Positions 1 to 5,837 of a DNA stretch of 10,490 nucleotides are shown here, piece by piece. The notes under the pieces are model-generated. The model saw nothing but the letters and a program-made list of their open reading frames with translations, did no database searches and had not been told where the DNA came from. Within the stretch, counting starts at the first letter, position 1. Each line of letters begins with the position of its first letter. The position numbers were made by a program, and so were the translations under genes. This DNA is from Pseudomonadota bacterium. Lineage in GTDB: Bacteria > Pseudomonadota > Gammaproteobacteria > GRL18. The stretch is from contig DAOVUE010000010.1 in the NCBI GenBank assembly GCA_030632745.1, positions 1 through 10,490 on the forward strand, read 5' to 3'.

Positions 1-1146
1 CGGATTGTGATCCAATTGCCCGGTATCCAGGATACGGCCGGAGCAAAAGATATTCTGGGTGCTACTGCCACGCTTGAATATCGAGCGGTTGATGAAGAGC
101 ATACCGTGGAACAGGCATTAAATGGCCGTGTTCCTGCAGGATCAAGAATTTACCATACTCGTGAAAGAAGAGAAGGCAGTCGGGTTATTCCTTCTGTACC
201 GGTATTATTGAAAAAGCGCGTTATTACCACGGGTGAACATGTGACCAATGCACAGGCTGGAATTGATCCGGATACAGGCGGTGCCAAGGTCAGTGTGTCT
301 CTGGACGGCTATGGTGGTAAACGTATGGGGGCTTTTACCAAGAACAATGTAGGTAACCGCATGGCGGTGGTTTATCTGGAAACCAAACAGGAAACTGCAC
401 TGGATAAGGACGGTAATATCGTCAGGGATGAAAAAGGTAATCCTGTTTTAAAACGTCATACTATTGAAGAAGTCATCAGTAATGCCGTTATTCGCGGGCA
501 TTTCTCCAATCGCTTTGAAACAACCGGCCTGGATAGTGTGCAGGAAGCTAATAATTTATCACTTCTGTTAAGAGCAGGCGCATTAGCAGCACCGGTTTAT
601 ATTATAGAAGAACGAACTATTGGTCCAAGCCTGGGACAGGATAATATTGATAAAGGCTTTAACTCCGTCATTATTGGTTTTGTGGCGGTACTGTTCTTTA
701 TGGGGTTCTGGTACCGGAAGTTCGGCTTAATTGCCAATCTGGCTCTGTCATTAAACCTGGTTATTATTGTGGCGGTTTTATCTTTATTACAGGCGACTTT
801 AACCTTGCCCGGTATTGCCGGTATAGTATTAACCGTGGGTATGGCTGTTGATGCAAATGTGTTGGTTTTTGAACGGATTCGGGAAGAATTACGCAATGGT
901 AATTCCCCTCAGAATAGTATTAATGCAGGCTATGAAAAGGCATTGTCAACTATTGCAGATGCCAATATCACCACGCTGATTGCGGCATTTGTACTGTTTG
1001 TGGTTGGAACCGGTGCGATTAAAGGTTTTGCTGTAACTCTTTCTATCGGTATTATGACGTCGATGTTTACCGCTATTATGGTGACCAGAGCAGTGGTTAA
1101 TCTTCTCTATGGTTCTGAACGTTCTCTGAAAGATATATCAATATAG
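1..1146 (+). CDS. secD: Protein translocase subunit SecD (5'-truncated by window edge)
   Basis: SecD partners SecF (and usually YajC) in the inner membrane, where the proton-driven SecDF complex helps pull secretory proteins through SecYEG on the periplasmic side. The reading frame is open from the first base ([12 protein letters not shown]), matching the internal [27 protein letters not shown] stretch of E. coli SecD. By length against the 615-residue E. coli protein, about 235 N-terminal residues lie upstream of the window. Visible parts are the periplasmic P1 portion, the [15 protein letters not shown] segment (here [14 protein letters not shown]), [10 protein letters not shown], and the membrane helices with [16 protein letters not shown]. 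Asp284 of the visible fragment in that motif corresponds to the conserved proton-path aspartate (about D519 in E. coli). It ends [14 protein letters not shown], like E. coli. The GTG at position 7 is an internal valine codon, not a start. secF follows after 30 bp. Confidence 0.97.
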   Translation, partial: RIVIQLPGIQDTAGAKDILGATATLEYRAVDEEHTVEQALNGRVPAGSRIYHTRERREGSRVIPSVPVLLKKRVITTGEHVTNAQAGIDPDTGGAKVSVSLDGYGGKRMGAFTKNNVGNRMAVVYLETKQETALDKDGNIVRDEKGNPVLKRHTIEEVISNAVIRGHFSNRFETTGLDSVQEANNLSLLLRAGALAAPVYIIEERTIGPSLGQDNIDKGFNSVIIGFVAVLFFMGFWYRKFGLIANLALSLNLVIIVAVLSLLQATLTLPGIAGIVLTVGMAVDANVLVFERIREELRNGNSPQNSINAGYEKALSTIADANITTLIAAFVLFVVGTGAIKGFAVTLSIGIMTSMFTAIMVTRAVVNLLYGSERSLKDISI

Positions 1147-1176
1147 TCAATTAAGTTTTTAAAAAGATAAAATATT

Positions 1177-2118
1177 ATGCAAATACTAACAGATACACAT
1201 ATTAAGTTTATGTCGCAGCGCAAAGTTGCGATGCTGATCTCAGCTGTTTTAATTGTAATATCCATTGTTTCACTGGCGACCAGAGGCTTGCAGCTAGGTC
1301 TGGATTTTACCGGCGGTACATTGATAGAAGTTGCTTATCCTAAGGCGGTAGAACTGAAACCTATCCGTGATCAGCTGCATAATAATGGCTTTGATGATGC
1401 CATTGTGCAGCATTTTGGTTCCGCGAGTGAAGTGCTGGTGCGTATTGCTCCCAAAGAGGGTGTTTCAAATGCTGATATCTCCACGCGACTTTTTGAACTG
1501 CTGCGTGCGCAGAATGCTGCGGTACAAAACCAACGTGTGGAATTTGTCGGACCTCAGGTGGGTGAGGAACTGACAGAAACGGGTGGTATCGCCATGCTGG
1601 CTGCTTTAGCCTGTATTCTGGTTTATGTTGCCTTACGCTTTGAATATCGTTTTGCTTTAGGTTCCGTGGCTGCCCTGGCACACGATGTGATTATTGTAAT
1701 GGGCTTGTTTGCCTTATTTGGTATTGAATTTGATTTGACTGTATTAGCTGCGATTCTGGCAGTGATTGGTTATTCTCTTAATGACACCATAGTGGTCTTT
1801 GATCGTATCAGAGAAAACTTTCGTAAAATTCGTAAGGGAGATGCCATGGAGGTTATTGATGCGTCTTTAAACCAGACTCTGGCCCGAACTTTGATTACCT
1901 CAGGAACTACCTTAATCGTATTGATTGCCCTGTTTGTTTTCGGCGGTGAGCTGATCAATGGTTTTGCCACAGCCTTATTAGCCGGTGTTATTATTGGTAC
2001 TTATTCCTCTGTTTATGTCGCCAGCTCAGTTCTGGTTGCGATGGGGATCAGCAAGGAAGATCTAGCGCCGGTGAAAAGTGAAGGGGATCAGCAGGAAGAG
2101 ATCTACGAGGAAGTTTAA
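1177..2118 (+). CDS. secF: Protein translocase subunit SecF
   Basis: SecF forms the proton-driven SecDF translocation-assisting complex with SecD in the inner membrane. The protein has 313 residues (E. coli SecF 323). Diagnostic motifs are GLDFTGG at residues 41-47 just after the first membrane helix, a periplasmic P4 domain, then five helices carrying NDTIVVFDRIREN at 202-214, and TLARTLITSGTTL, the SecF signature, further on. The first membrane helix is preceded by a short cytoplasmic segment (MQILTDTHIKFMSQRKVAM), as in family members. The ATG start is preceded by an A-rich stretch (AAAAAGATAA) with no good Shine-Dalgarno, so translation may depend on readthrough from secD 30 bp upstream. 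The acidic C-terminal tail (QQEEIYEEV) is unremarkable. The next gene begins 2 bp after its stop, so the two are probably co-transcribed. Confidence 0.97.
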   Translation: MQILTDTHIKFMSQRKVAMLISAVLIVISIVSLATRGLQLGLDFTGGTLIEVAYPKAVELKPIRDQLHNNGFDDAIVQHFGSASEVLVRIAPKEGVSNADISTRLFELLRAQNAAVQNQRVEFVGPQVGEELTETGGIAMLAALACILVYVALRFEYRFALGSVAALAHDVIIVMGLFALFGIEFDLTVLAAILAVIGYSLNDTIVVFDRIRENFRKIRKGDAMEVIDASLNQTLARTLITSGTTLIVLIALFVFGGELINGFATALLAGVIIGTYSSVYVASSVLVAMGISKEDLAPVKSEGDQQEEIYEEV

Positions 2119-2123
2119 CTTTG
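2107..2123 (+). promoter_or_regulatory. Shine-Dalgarno and TTG start of the Nudix gene
   Basis: GAGGAAG (2107-2113) sits inside the last codons of secF, 7 nt before the TTG at 2121. The nearest ATG (2128) is in another frame that stops within a few codons, so this site decides the start as TTG. Confidence 0.6.
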
Positions 2124-3014
2124 TTAAATGCATCTCTGTCTATTGCAGAGCGTAATCAGGCTTTTTTAAACTGGATCAATGAATGTAACGCCTATAAGGC
2201 AGATAGCTATCTGCCTTTTGTTATTGATAATACCGTTTTAGGTTATATTCATCAGCAGCAGAAAAGCAACTTTGTCCCCTTTGATGCCAATTTTATCCTT
2301 ACAACCTATCAGGGACAGGAAGCTGTTAGTTTCCACCCTGGTATTCATACTATTGAAGAGCGCACATCTGCGGCCAATAAACTGGCTCAGAGCTGGTATG
2401 ACTCGGGTATTATCAGTTCCTGGGTTGGCGAACAATATCATGTCAATACAGGCTTTAACCATCCGTCATTTTTTACCATTGAACGTGCAGCAGCTTCCCT
2501 GCTGGGAATCAAAAAATATGGTGTACATGTTAATGCCTGGGTAGAAAAGCAGGGTGAATACTTTTTATGGGTGGCAAAACGCGCAAAAGATAAATTTACC
2601 TTTCCGGGTAAGTTAGATCATCTGGTGGCAGGTGGTCATGGTGCCGGCTATCGTATTGAAGAAACCCTGATCAAGGAATGTGCAGAAGAAGCCAATATTC
2701 CAGCAGCGATTGCCCAAACTGCCCGGCCTGCTGCAATGATTTCCTATGCAATGGAGCATCAGCAAAAATTACAGCAGGATAATTTATTTATTTATGACCT
2801 GAAACTGGAGAGTGACTTTATTCCGCAAAATACCGATGGTGAAGCGGAAGAATTTTATCTCTGGCCTGTTGAAAAAGTATTACAAACCGTTGCCACCAGT
2901 AGAGACTATAAAACCAATTGTAATCTGGTCATTATCGACTTTGCAATCCGCCATGGTTTTTTAAAACCTGATGAACCGCTGTATAGTGATCTCTGTTCAG
3001 GTCTGCACAGATAA
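2121..3014 (+). CDS. Nudix hydrolase with DUF4743 N-terminal domain (thiamine-pyrophosphokinase-related type)
   Basis: A 297-residue soluble protein with no signal peptide. Residues 1 to about 130 look like the DUF4743 domain (FVIDNTVLGYI, then ERAAASLLGIKKYGVHVNAWV entering the Nudix fold). The Nudix box lies at about 171-193: GGHGAGY then KECAEEANI, with K185, E186, E189 and E190 at the metal-binding REUxEE positions. Tyr177 replaces the first Glu of the canonical box, and Asn192 the Gly. The related eukaryotic Nudix proteins (S. pombe Tnr3 Nudix half, yeast YJR142W) remove damaged forms of thiamine diphosphate. A similar clean-up role here is only an inference, and another pyrophosphate substrate is possible. 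Start choice: there is no in-frame ATG near the N-terminus. TTG at 2121 is preceded by GAGGAAG (2107-2113) at a workable distance. It follows secF by 2 bp with no obvious functional link to secretion. Confidence 0.85.
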   Translation: MLNASLSIAERNQAFLNWINECNAYKADSYLPFVIDNTVLGYIHQQQKSNFVPFDANFILTTYQGQEAVSFHPGIHTIEERTSAANKLAQSWYDSGIISSWVGEQYHVNTGFNHPSFFTIERAAASLLGIKKYGVHVNAWVEKQGEYFLWVAKRAKDKFTFPGKLDHLVAGGHGAGYRIEETLIKECAEEANIPAAIAQTARPAAMISYAMEHQQKLQQDNLFIYDLKLESDFIPQNTDGEAEEFYLWPVEKVLQTVATSRDYKTNCNLVIIDFAIRHGFLKPDEPLYSDLCSGLHR

Positions 3015-3163
3015 ATTGAAAAAAAGTTTGTATTGTAATAAATTTGTAACATTATAAGATTATAATATCAGCCGATATTTATTGTCTCAGCACGCTAGTA
3101 AAACTATGCACTTCTCCTCGTGGAGCCTACTTTTGGTAGTGCAAGGCTTTAGCTGCTACACAT

Positions 3164-3255
3164 ACCCCCATCCCAACCTTCCCCCTCAAAAGACAGGGGG
3201 AAGGGGCTTTAAGTTCCTCCCCCTAGTCTTTTATAGGGGGAGGTTAGGAGGGGGT
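3164..3255. repeat. GC-rich nested palindromic (REP/MITE-like) element
   Basis: The outer arms pair as ACCCCCATCCCAACCT (3164-3179) with AGGTTAGGAGGGGGT (3241-3255): 14 pairs, one bulged A at 3170 and one mismatch. Inside are two 28-nt hairpins. The first is CCTTCCCCCT (3177-3186), loop CAAAAGAC, AGGGGGAAGG (3195-3204). The second is CCTCCCCCTA (3216-3225), loop GTCTTTTA, TAGGGGGAGG (3234-3243). Both stems are 10 perfect bp. The two hairpins, including their loops, are approximate reverse complements of each other, so the whole 92 bp is one long imperfect palindrome. Such C-run/G-run palindromes are commonly dispersed in bacterial intergenic regions. Copy number cannot be judged from this window. 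Confidence 0.75.
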
Positions 3256-3261
3256 GTTTTT
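3164..3261 (+). terminator. Possible Rho-independent terminator of the secDF-Nudix operon
   Basis: The long GC-rich outer stem closing at 3255 is followed at once by G and five T (3257-3261) on the plus strand. No T-run follows it on the minus strand. This fits an intrinsic terminator acting on upstream plus-strand transcription. The distance from the Nudix stop (about 150 bp) and the unusual size of the structure keep this tentative. Confidence 0.35.
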
Positions 3262-3287
3262 GATTTTAAGGACTTTCAGTCCATAGT
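3260..3287 (+). promoter_or_regulatory. Weak sigma70-like promoter candidate for the respiratory-complex operon
   Basis: TTGATT (3260-3265) and CATAGT (3282-3287) are separated by 16 bp, each matching 4 of 6 consensus bases. Transcription would begin near 3294, leaving a leader of about 35 nt before the first start codon. A perfect 13-bp palindrome (GGACT-TTC-AGTCC, 3270-3282) fills most of the spacer and could bind a regulator or merely be a hairpin. An alternative is the isolated TATAAT at 3061-3066, upstream of the GC-rich element. Confidence 0.25.
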
Positions 3288-3327
3288 CGTTGAGTTACTA
3301 TAACAGCACAGCACGGAGAAGTATTAG

Positions 3328-3906
3328 TTGGATAGCAAGTTGGATAGCCGTTTGAATGATGATCCTGGAGCAAAAGGTGGAACAGATGGTAGTATTGAGA
3401 CTAGAATAAAACACCCGCTCCGGGATCGTGCTGTATTATTTGTAACTCTATTACTGTTCTGGCTTATGCTGAATGGAACACTGGCTGTTGACAGCCTGCT
3501 TATCGGTATACTGGTTTCATTTATCATTACTCTTTTGTTTTGTAGTGGTTTGTCTTTCTTTACTGAGTTTCGTGCCACACCACAGGCCTTTGCTGCAGGC
3601 ATCTTTTACTATATCTATTTCTTCAAACAGCTGGTTAAATCAAATTTCAAGCTGGCTGCTATTGTCCTCTCACCCTCATTACCCATTAACCCCGGCATTG
3701 TTAAAGTACGTACAAAATTAAAGAGTCGAATGGGCAGACTGATGCTGGCTAATTCAATTACTCTCACCCCTGGGACACTGACTATGGAGATGGATGGTGA
3801 ATGGATATATGTTCATTGTGTTACTGTGGAGTCAACTAATATCGAACAGGCGACGGCACAGATTGTGGCCGGCTTTGAGTCCTATCTTGAGGTGATGTAT
3901 GGTTGA
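3328..3906 (+). CDS. mnhE: Na+/H+ antiporter subunit E-like protein (MnhE/MrpE; MbhA/MbxA position)
   Basis: First gene of the operon, 192 residues. MrpE-type subunits are small membrane proteins of the Mrp/MBH ion-translocating module. After a hydrophilic N-terminus (about residues 1-33) come two adjacent hydrophobic segments (LFVTLLLFWLMLNG and LLIGILVSFIITLLF) and a third around FAAGIFYYIYFF. The family signature follows from about residue 135: MGRLMLANSITLTPGT, then DGEWIYVHCV. The roughly 30-residue N-terminal extension is longer than usual, since MnhE proteins normally begin close to the first helix (158-170 residues). TTG at 3328 is chosen because GGAGAAG (3315-3321) lies at good distance and no in-frame ATG precedes the first helix. 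A second TTG at 3340, in a 12-bp tandem duplication, is too far from that site. Its 3' end overlaps mnhF by 8 bp. Confidence 0.88.
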   Translation: MDSKLDSRLNDDPGAKGGTDGSIETRIKHPLRDRAVLFVTLLLFWLMLNGTLAVDSLLIGILVSFIITLLFCSGLSFFTEFRATPQAFAAGIFYYIYFFKQLVKSNFKLAAIVLSPSLPINPGIVKVRTKLKSRMGRLMLANSITLTPGTLTMEMDGEWIYVHCVTVESTNIEQATAQIVAGFESYLEVMYG

Positions 3907-4159
3907 AACACTGATTATTATCGCTGCGATACTGGCGGGAATTGCATTTTTGCTGGCCCTGGGGCGCTTTATCGAAGGACCTACTGCGGCTGACCGTGTA
4001 GTCGCGTTTGATGTTTTGACGGTTATCTCTATTACTTTTATTGTCTTCAGTGCACTGATAGAAGAGCGTGGAATCTATCTTGATGTGGCTTTGGTGTATG
4101 CATTGCTTTCTTTTCTCGGTGTTATTGCTATTGCCCGTTACCTGGAGGGAAGGTTCTAA
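3899..4159 (+). CDS. mnhF: Na+/H+ antiporter subunit F-like protein (MnhF/MrpF; MbhB/MbxB position)
   Basis: An 86-residue, three-helix membrane protein matching the MrpF family in length. It has the conserved loop GPTAADRVVAFDV (residues 27-39, with Asp32 and Arg33) between helices 1 and 2, and ends with the helix YALLSFLGVIAIARYLEG. In Mrp and MBH complexes this subunit belongs to the small-subunit cluster thought to build the cation pathway. The ATG overlaps the end of mnhE by 8 bp, and the stop overlaps the next start by one base (TAATG), so translation is probably coupled. Confidence 0.92.
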   Translation: MVETLIIIAAILAGIAFLLALGRFIEGPTAADRVVAFDVLTVISITFIVFSALIEERGIYLDVALVYALLSFLGVIAIARYLEGRF

Positions 4160-4536
4160 TGCAATGGATACTTGATCTAAGCGGTGGTTTATTACTCATT
4201 GCAGGCTCAGCTTTTTTATTATTTGGCGGGCTGGGCCTGGTTCGTATGCCCGATATTTTTAACCGCATACAGGCGGGTACTAAAACAACGACTTTGGGCA
4301 CCATACTGATCCTGGCAGGTGCTGCCTTTTTAAATCCGCAATGGGGATTTAAACTGCTGCTTATCGGCTTATTCCTTCTTTTTACCAACCCTCTTTCTTC
4401 GCAAGTGCTGGCTCGTGCGGCACATCGTCGCGGCGGAGATAAATCACCTAAAGCCACTGTGGACAGGCTTGCCGAAGACCTTCCTGACCGTCGTTCCAGG
4501 GTTCGGGATTCCAGCGCAAGTGGAGAGCATTTATGA
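4159..4536 (+). CDS. mnhG: Na+/H+ antiporter subunit G-like protein (MnhG/MrpG; MbhC/MbxC position)
   Basis: A 125-residue membrane protein of the MnhG/PhaG family. Helix 1 (LSGGLLLIAGSAFLLFGGLG) leads into the signature loop VRMPDIFNRIQAGTKTTTLG (residues 28-47), which matches the family pattern of RMPD, a few residues, then K-x-TTLG. Two further hydrophobic segments follow. After about residue 85 there is a roughly 40-residue hydrophilic tail rich in Arg, Asp and Ser, predicted cytoplasmic and without a recognisable domain; it is variable in the family. GGAGGGAAGG (4144-4153) within the end of mnhF is a strong ribosome binding site. The stop overlaps the next gene in ATGA. Confidence 0.9.
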   Translation: MQWILDLSGGLLLIAGSAFLLFGGLGLVRMPDIFNRIQAGTKTTTLGTILILAGAAFLNPQWGFKLLLIGLFLLFTNPLSSQVLARAAHRRGGDKSPKATVDRLAEDLPDRRSRVRDSSASGEHL

Positions 4537-4787
4537 GTACATTAATGATTGCAATCAGCCTGATATTCGCCATTGCTATGATTAGTGCCGCCTTTGTGGC
4601 CATCTATGCAAAACGCATAGCAATTGCGATACTGGCTGCCGGTTTAGTGAGTCTGTTGGCATCGGTGATGTTTCTGTTTCTTGCCGCTCCGGATGTTGCA
4701 ATGACGGAAGCAGCCATTGGCAGCGGCTTAACAACCTTTTTGTTTTTCTTTGTGTTGGGTCGTGTACGGGGAGAAAAAAATGATTAA
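4533..4787 (+). CDS. MbhD-like membrane subunit (DUF4040; hydrogenase subunit MbhD / MrpA C-terminal type)
   Basis: An 84-residue protein of three hydrophobic segments. The core motif APDVAMTEAAIGSGLTT spans residues 52-68, with Asp54 and Glu59 in the membrane. This is the hallmark of DUF4040/MbhD, which corresponds to part of the MrpA C-terminal extension in canonical Mrp antiporters. In MBH-type complexes MbhD sits in the ion-translocation module next to MbhE and MbhF. Having it as a stand-alone gene, without an MrpA antiporter domain, is what separates MBH/MBX-type operons from stand-alone mrp operons. It overlaps mnhG by 4 bp (ATGA) and the next gene by 8 bp. Confidence 0.88.
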   Translation: MSTLMIAISLIFAIAMISAAFVAIYAKRIAIAILAAGLVSLLASVMFLFLAAPDVAMTEAAIGSGLTTFLFFFVLGRVRGEKND

Positions 4788-5481
4788 AAATTTTATCGTT
4801 CTGTTGTTTTTGTTCGGGCTCGGTATGATATTTTCTGCTCTTCTGCTGGGCTATACGCCTGATAGTGAATTGAATCTGACGGGACGTTACTATGCGGAAC
4901 ATACCGCACAGGATTTAGGAGCTGCTAATATTGTCACTGCAATTATTGTCACCTATCGTGGTCTGGATACCCTGGGTGAAGTCACAGTTTTATTCCTGAC
5001 GGCAGCAATTGTGGGCATGTTATTATCAACCGGGGCTGGCAAGGGTAAGTCACTGCAGCGCAAGTTGTCTCAATCCGGTGAACTGCTGACAACCGGCAGT
5101 CATCTTCTGGTGCCACTGATACTGCTGTTAGGTGCCTATGTCTTTATCAATGGTCACCTGACTCCCGGCGGCGGGTTTCAGGGCGGTGCCATTATAGCTT
5201 CAGCGATTCTTCTGATATTACTTACTGATCCTCTGTATCGCTTTAGTCATCAACTTATTTCTATAGTGGAGTCAATATCCGGACTGATTTTTCTGGCCCT
5301 GGGCGTATTGGGTATTTTCTTTGCGGGCGGCTTTCTGGATAACCGGATTTTACCTGTTGGAGAGCTGGGTTCATTATTTTCTGCCGGAGCCATACCGATT
5401 ATCTATTCTCTTGTTGGTCTTAAGGTGGGAGCTGAATTCAGTTCAATGCTGGTTAATTTCTCTGAAACAGAGGATTCATAA
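4780..5481 (+). CDS. mnhB: MbhE-MnhB fusion membrane subunit (MbhE/MbhF-like)
   Basis: A 233-residue protein with two parts. Residues 1-90 resemble MbhE: a first helix, then the signature NIVTAIIVTYRGLDTLGE at 50-67, found in MrpA C-terminal ends. Residues about 103-225 are a four-helix MnhB/MbhF domain with HLTPGGGFQGGA at 126-137, the classic MnhB motif. The corresponding parts are separate genes in P. furiosus mbh. The ATG at 4780 is chosen over an upstream in-frame GTG (4750) because GGGGAG (4768-4773) sits 6 nt before it, and the upstream extension would only translate the end of the previous gene in another frame. The stop shares one base with the mnhC start. Role: membrane part of the ion-translocating module. 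Confidence 0.88.
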   Translation: MIKNFIVLLFLFGLGMIFSALLLGYTPDSELNLTGRYYAEHTAQDLGAANIVTAIIVTYRGLDTLGEVTVLFLTAAIVGMLLSTGAGKGKSLQRKLSQSGELLTTGSHLLVPLILLLGAYVFINGHLTPGGGFQGGAIIASAILLILLTDPLYRFSHQLISIVESISGLIFLALGVLGIFFAGGFLDNRILPVGELGSLFSAGAIPIIYSLVGLKVGAEFSSMLVNFSETEDS

Positions 5482-5837
5482 TGGTTACTATTGCAATGCT
5501 GACCGGTTTTATACTGATTCTCATGGGCCTTTACGGGGCGCTTACTAATCACAATATTCTGCGTATGATCGTTTCATTCAGTGTGGCCAACACCGGCGTT
5601 AATATTGTTCTGGTTGCCGTTGGTTATATACATGGCCGTACAGCTCCGATATTAAATGAGGCGGTTCCTGCAGCAGAGGCCGCAGCACGCATTATTGATC
5701 CGGTACCGCAGGCACTGGTGCTTACCGCGATTGTGATTGGTCTGGGCATTACAACCCTGATGCTGGCGTATGCCTATAAGTTGTATGAAATGAAGGGATC
5801 ACTTGATATTAGCAAGTTTTCGGAGCTGAAATGGTAA
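5481..5837 (+). CDS. mnhC: Na+/H+ antiporter subunit C-like protein (MnhC/NuoK-like; MbhG position)
   Basis: A 118-residue NuoK-superfamily protein with three helices. The family pattern is clear: a first helix (GFILILMGLYGAL), NHNILRMIVSF at about 23-33, and DPVPQALVLTAIVIG at 73-87, typical of MnhC/MbhG proteins. NuoK/MnhC subunits bridge antiporter modules to the rest of the complex. The helix-2 position that is glutamate in NuoK is not acidic here (VSFSVANTGVNIV), as in other MrpC-type proteins. The start shares one base with the previous stop. The 3' end overlaps the next gene by 7 bp. Confidence 0.9.
   Translation: MVTIAMLTGFILILMGLYGALTNHNILRMIVSFSVANTGVNIVLVAVGYIHGRTAPILNEAVPAAEAAARIIDPVPQALVLTAIVIGLGITTLMLAYAYKLYEMKGSLDISKFSELKW

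Larger units (their letters stand above)
3015..3327. other. Intergenic region between the secDF-Nudix operon and the respiratory-complex operon
   Basis: This 313-bp gap is the only sizeable non-coding stretch. Its left part (3015-3075) is AT-rich and contains a perfect TATAAT at 3061-3066, without a convincing -35 at standard distance. From 3107 to 3160 there are short hairpins: CTCC-TCGT-GGAG at 3114-3125 and CTAC-TTTTG-GTAG at 3127-3139, with TGCA at 3107-3110 and 3140-3143 able to close them into one structure. The GC-rich nested palindrome occupies 3164-3255. A perfect GGACT-TTC-AGTCC hairpin lies at 3270-3282. Open frames through this region (for example 3082-3303) run across the palindrome, have low-complexity Pro/Gly-rich translations and no ribosome binding site, so I do not call a gene. 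Confidence 0.7.

Noticed and set aside
597..896. Minus-strand frames opposite secD, secF, the Nudix gene and the membrane subunits (for example 597-896, 1361-1681, 9016-9450)
   Set aside because: They lie wholly inside strongly supported plus-strand genes, have low-quality compositions and resemble no known protein family.
3107..3160. Possible tRNA or small structured RNA
   Set aside because: There are only 4-bp stems. No acceptor or T-arm consensus is present and no promoter or terminator is clearly attached.
3082..3303. Short plus-strand frame (73 codons) in the intergenic region
   Set aside because: It runs through the GC-rich palindrome, has no plausible ribosome binding site, starts at a non-ATG codon, and its Pro/Gly-rich translation reflects C and G runs rather than a protein.
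4750..4779. Upstream GTG start for the MbhE-MnhB gene
   Set aside because: It would place ten residues of poor membrane-protein character inside the previous gene. The ATG at 4780 has a good GGGGAG site 6 nt upstream.
3328..5837. Stand-alone Mrp Na+/H+ antiporter operon
   Set aside because: There is no full MrpA. The MrpA C-terminal parts appear as separate MbhD and MbhE-MnhB genes, and NuoH- and NuoB-like genes follow in the same overlapping operon, as in MBH/MBX-type complexes.
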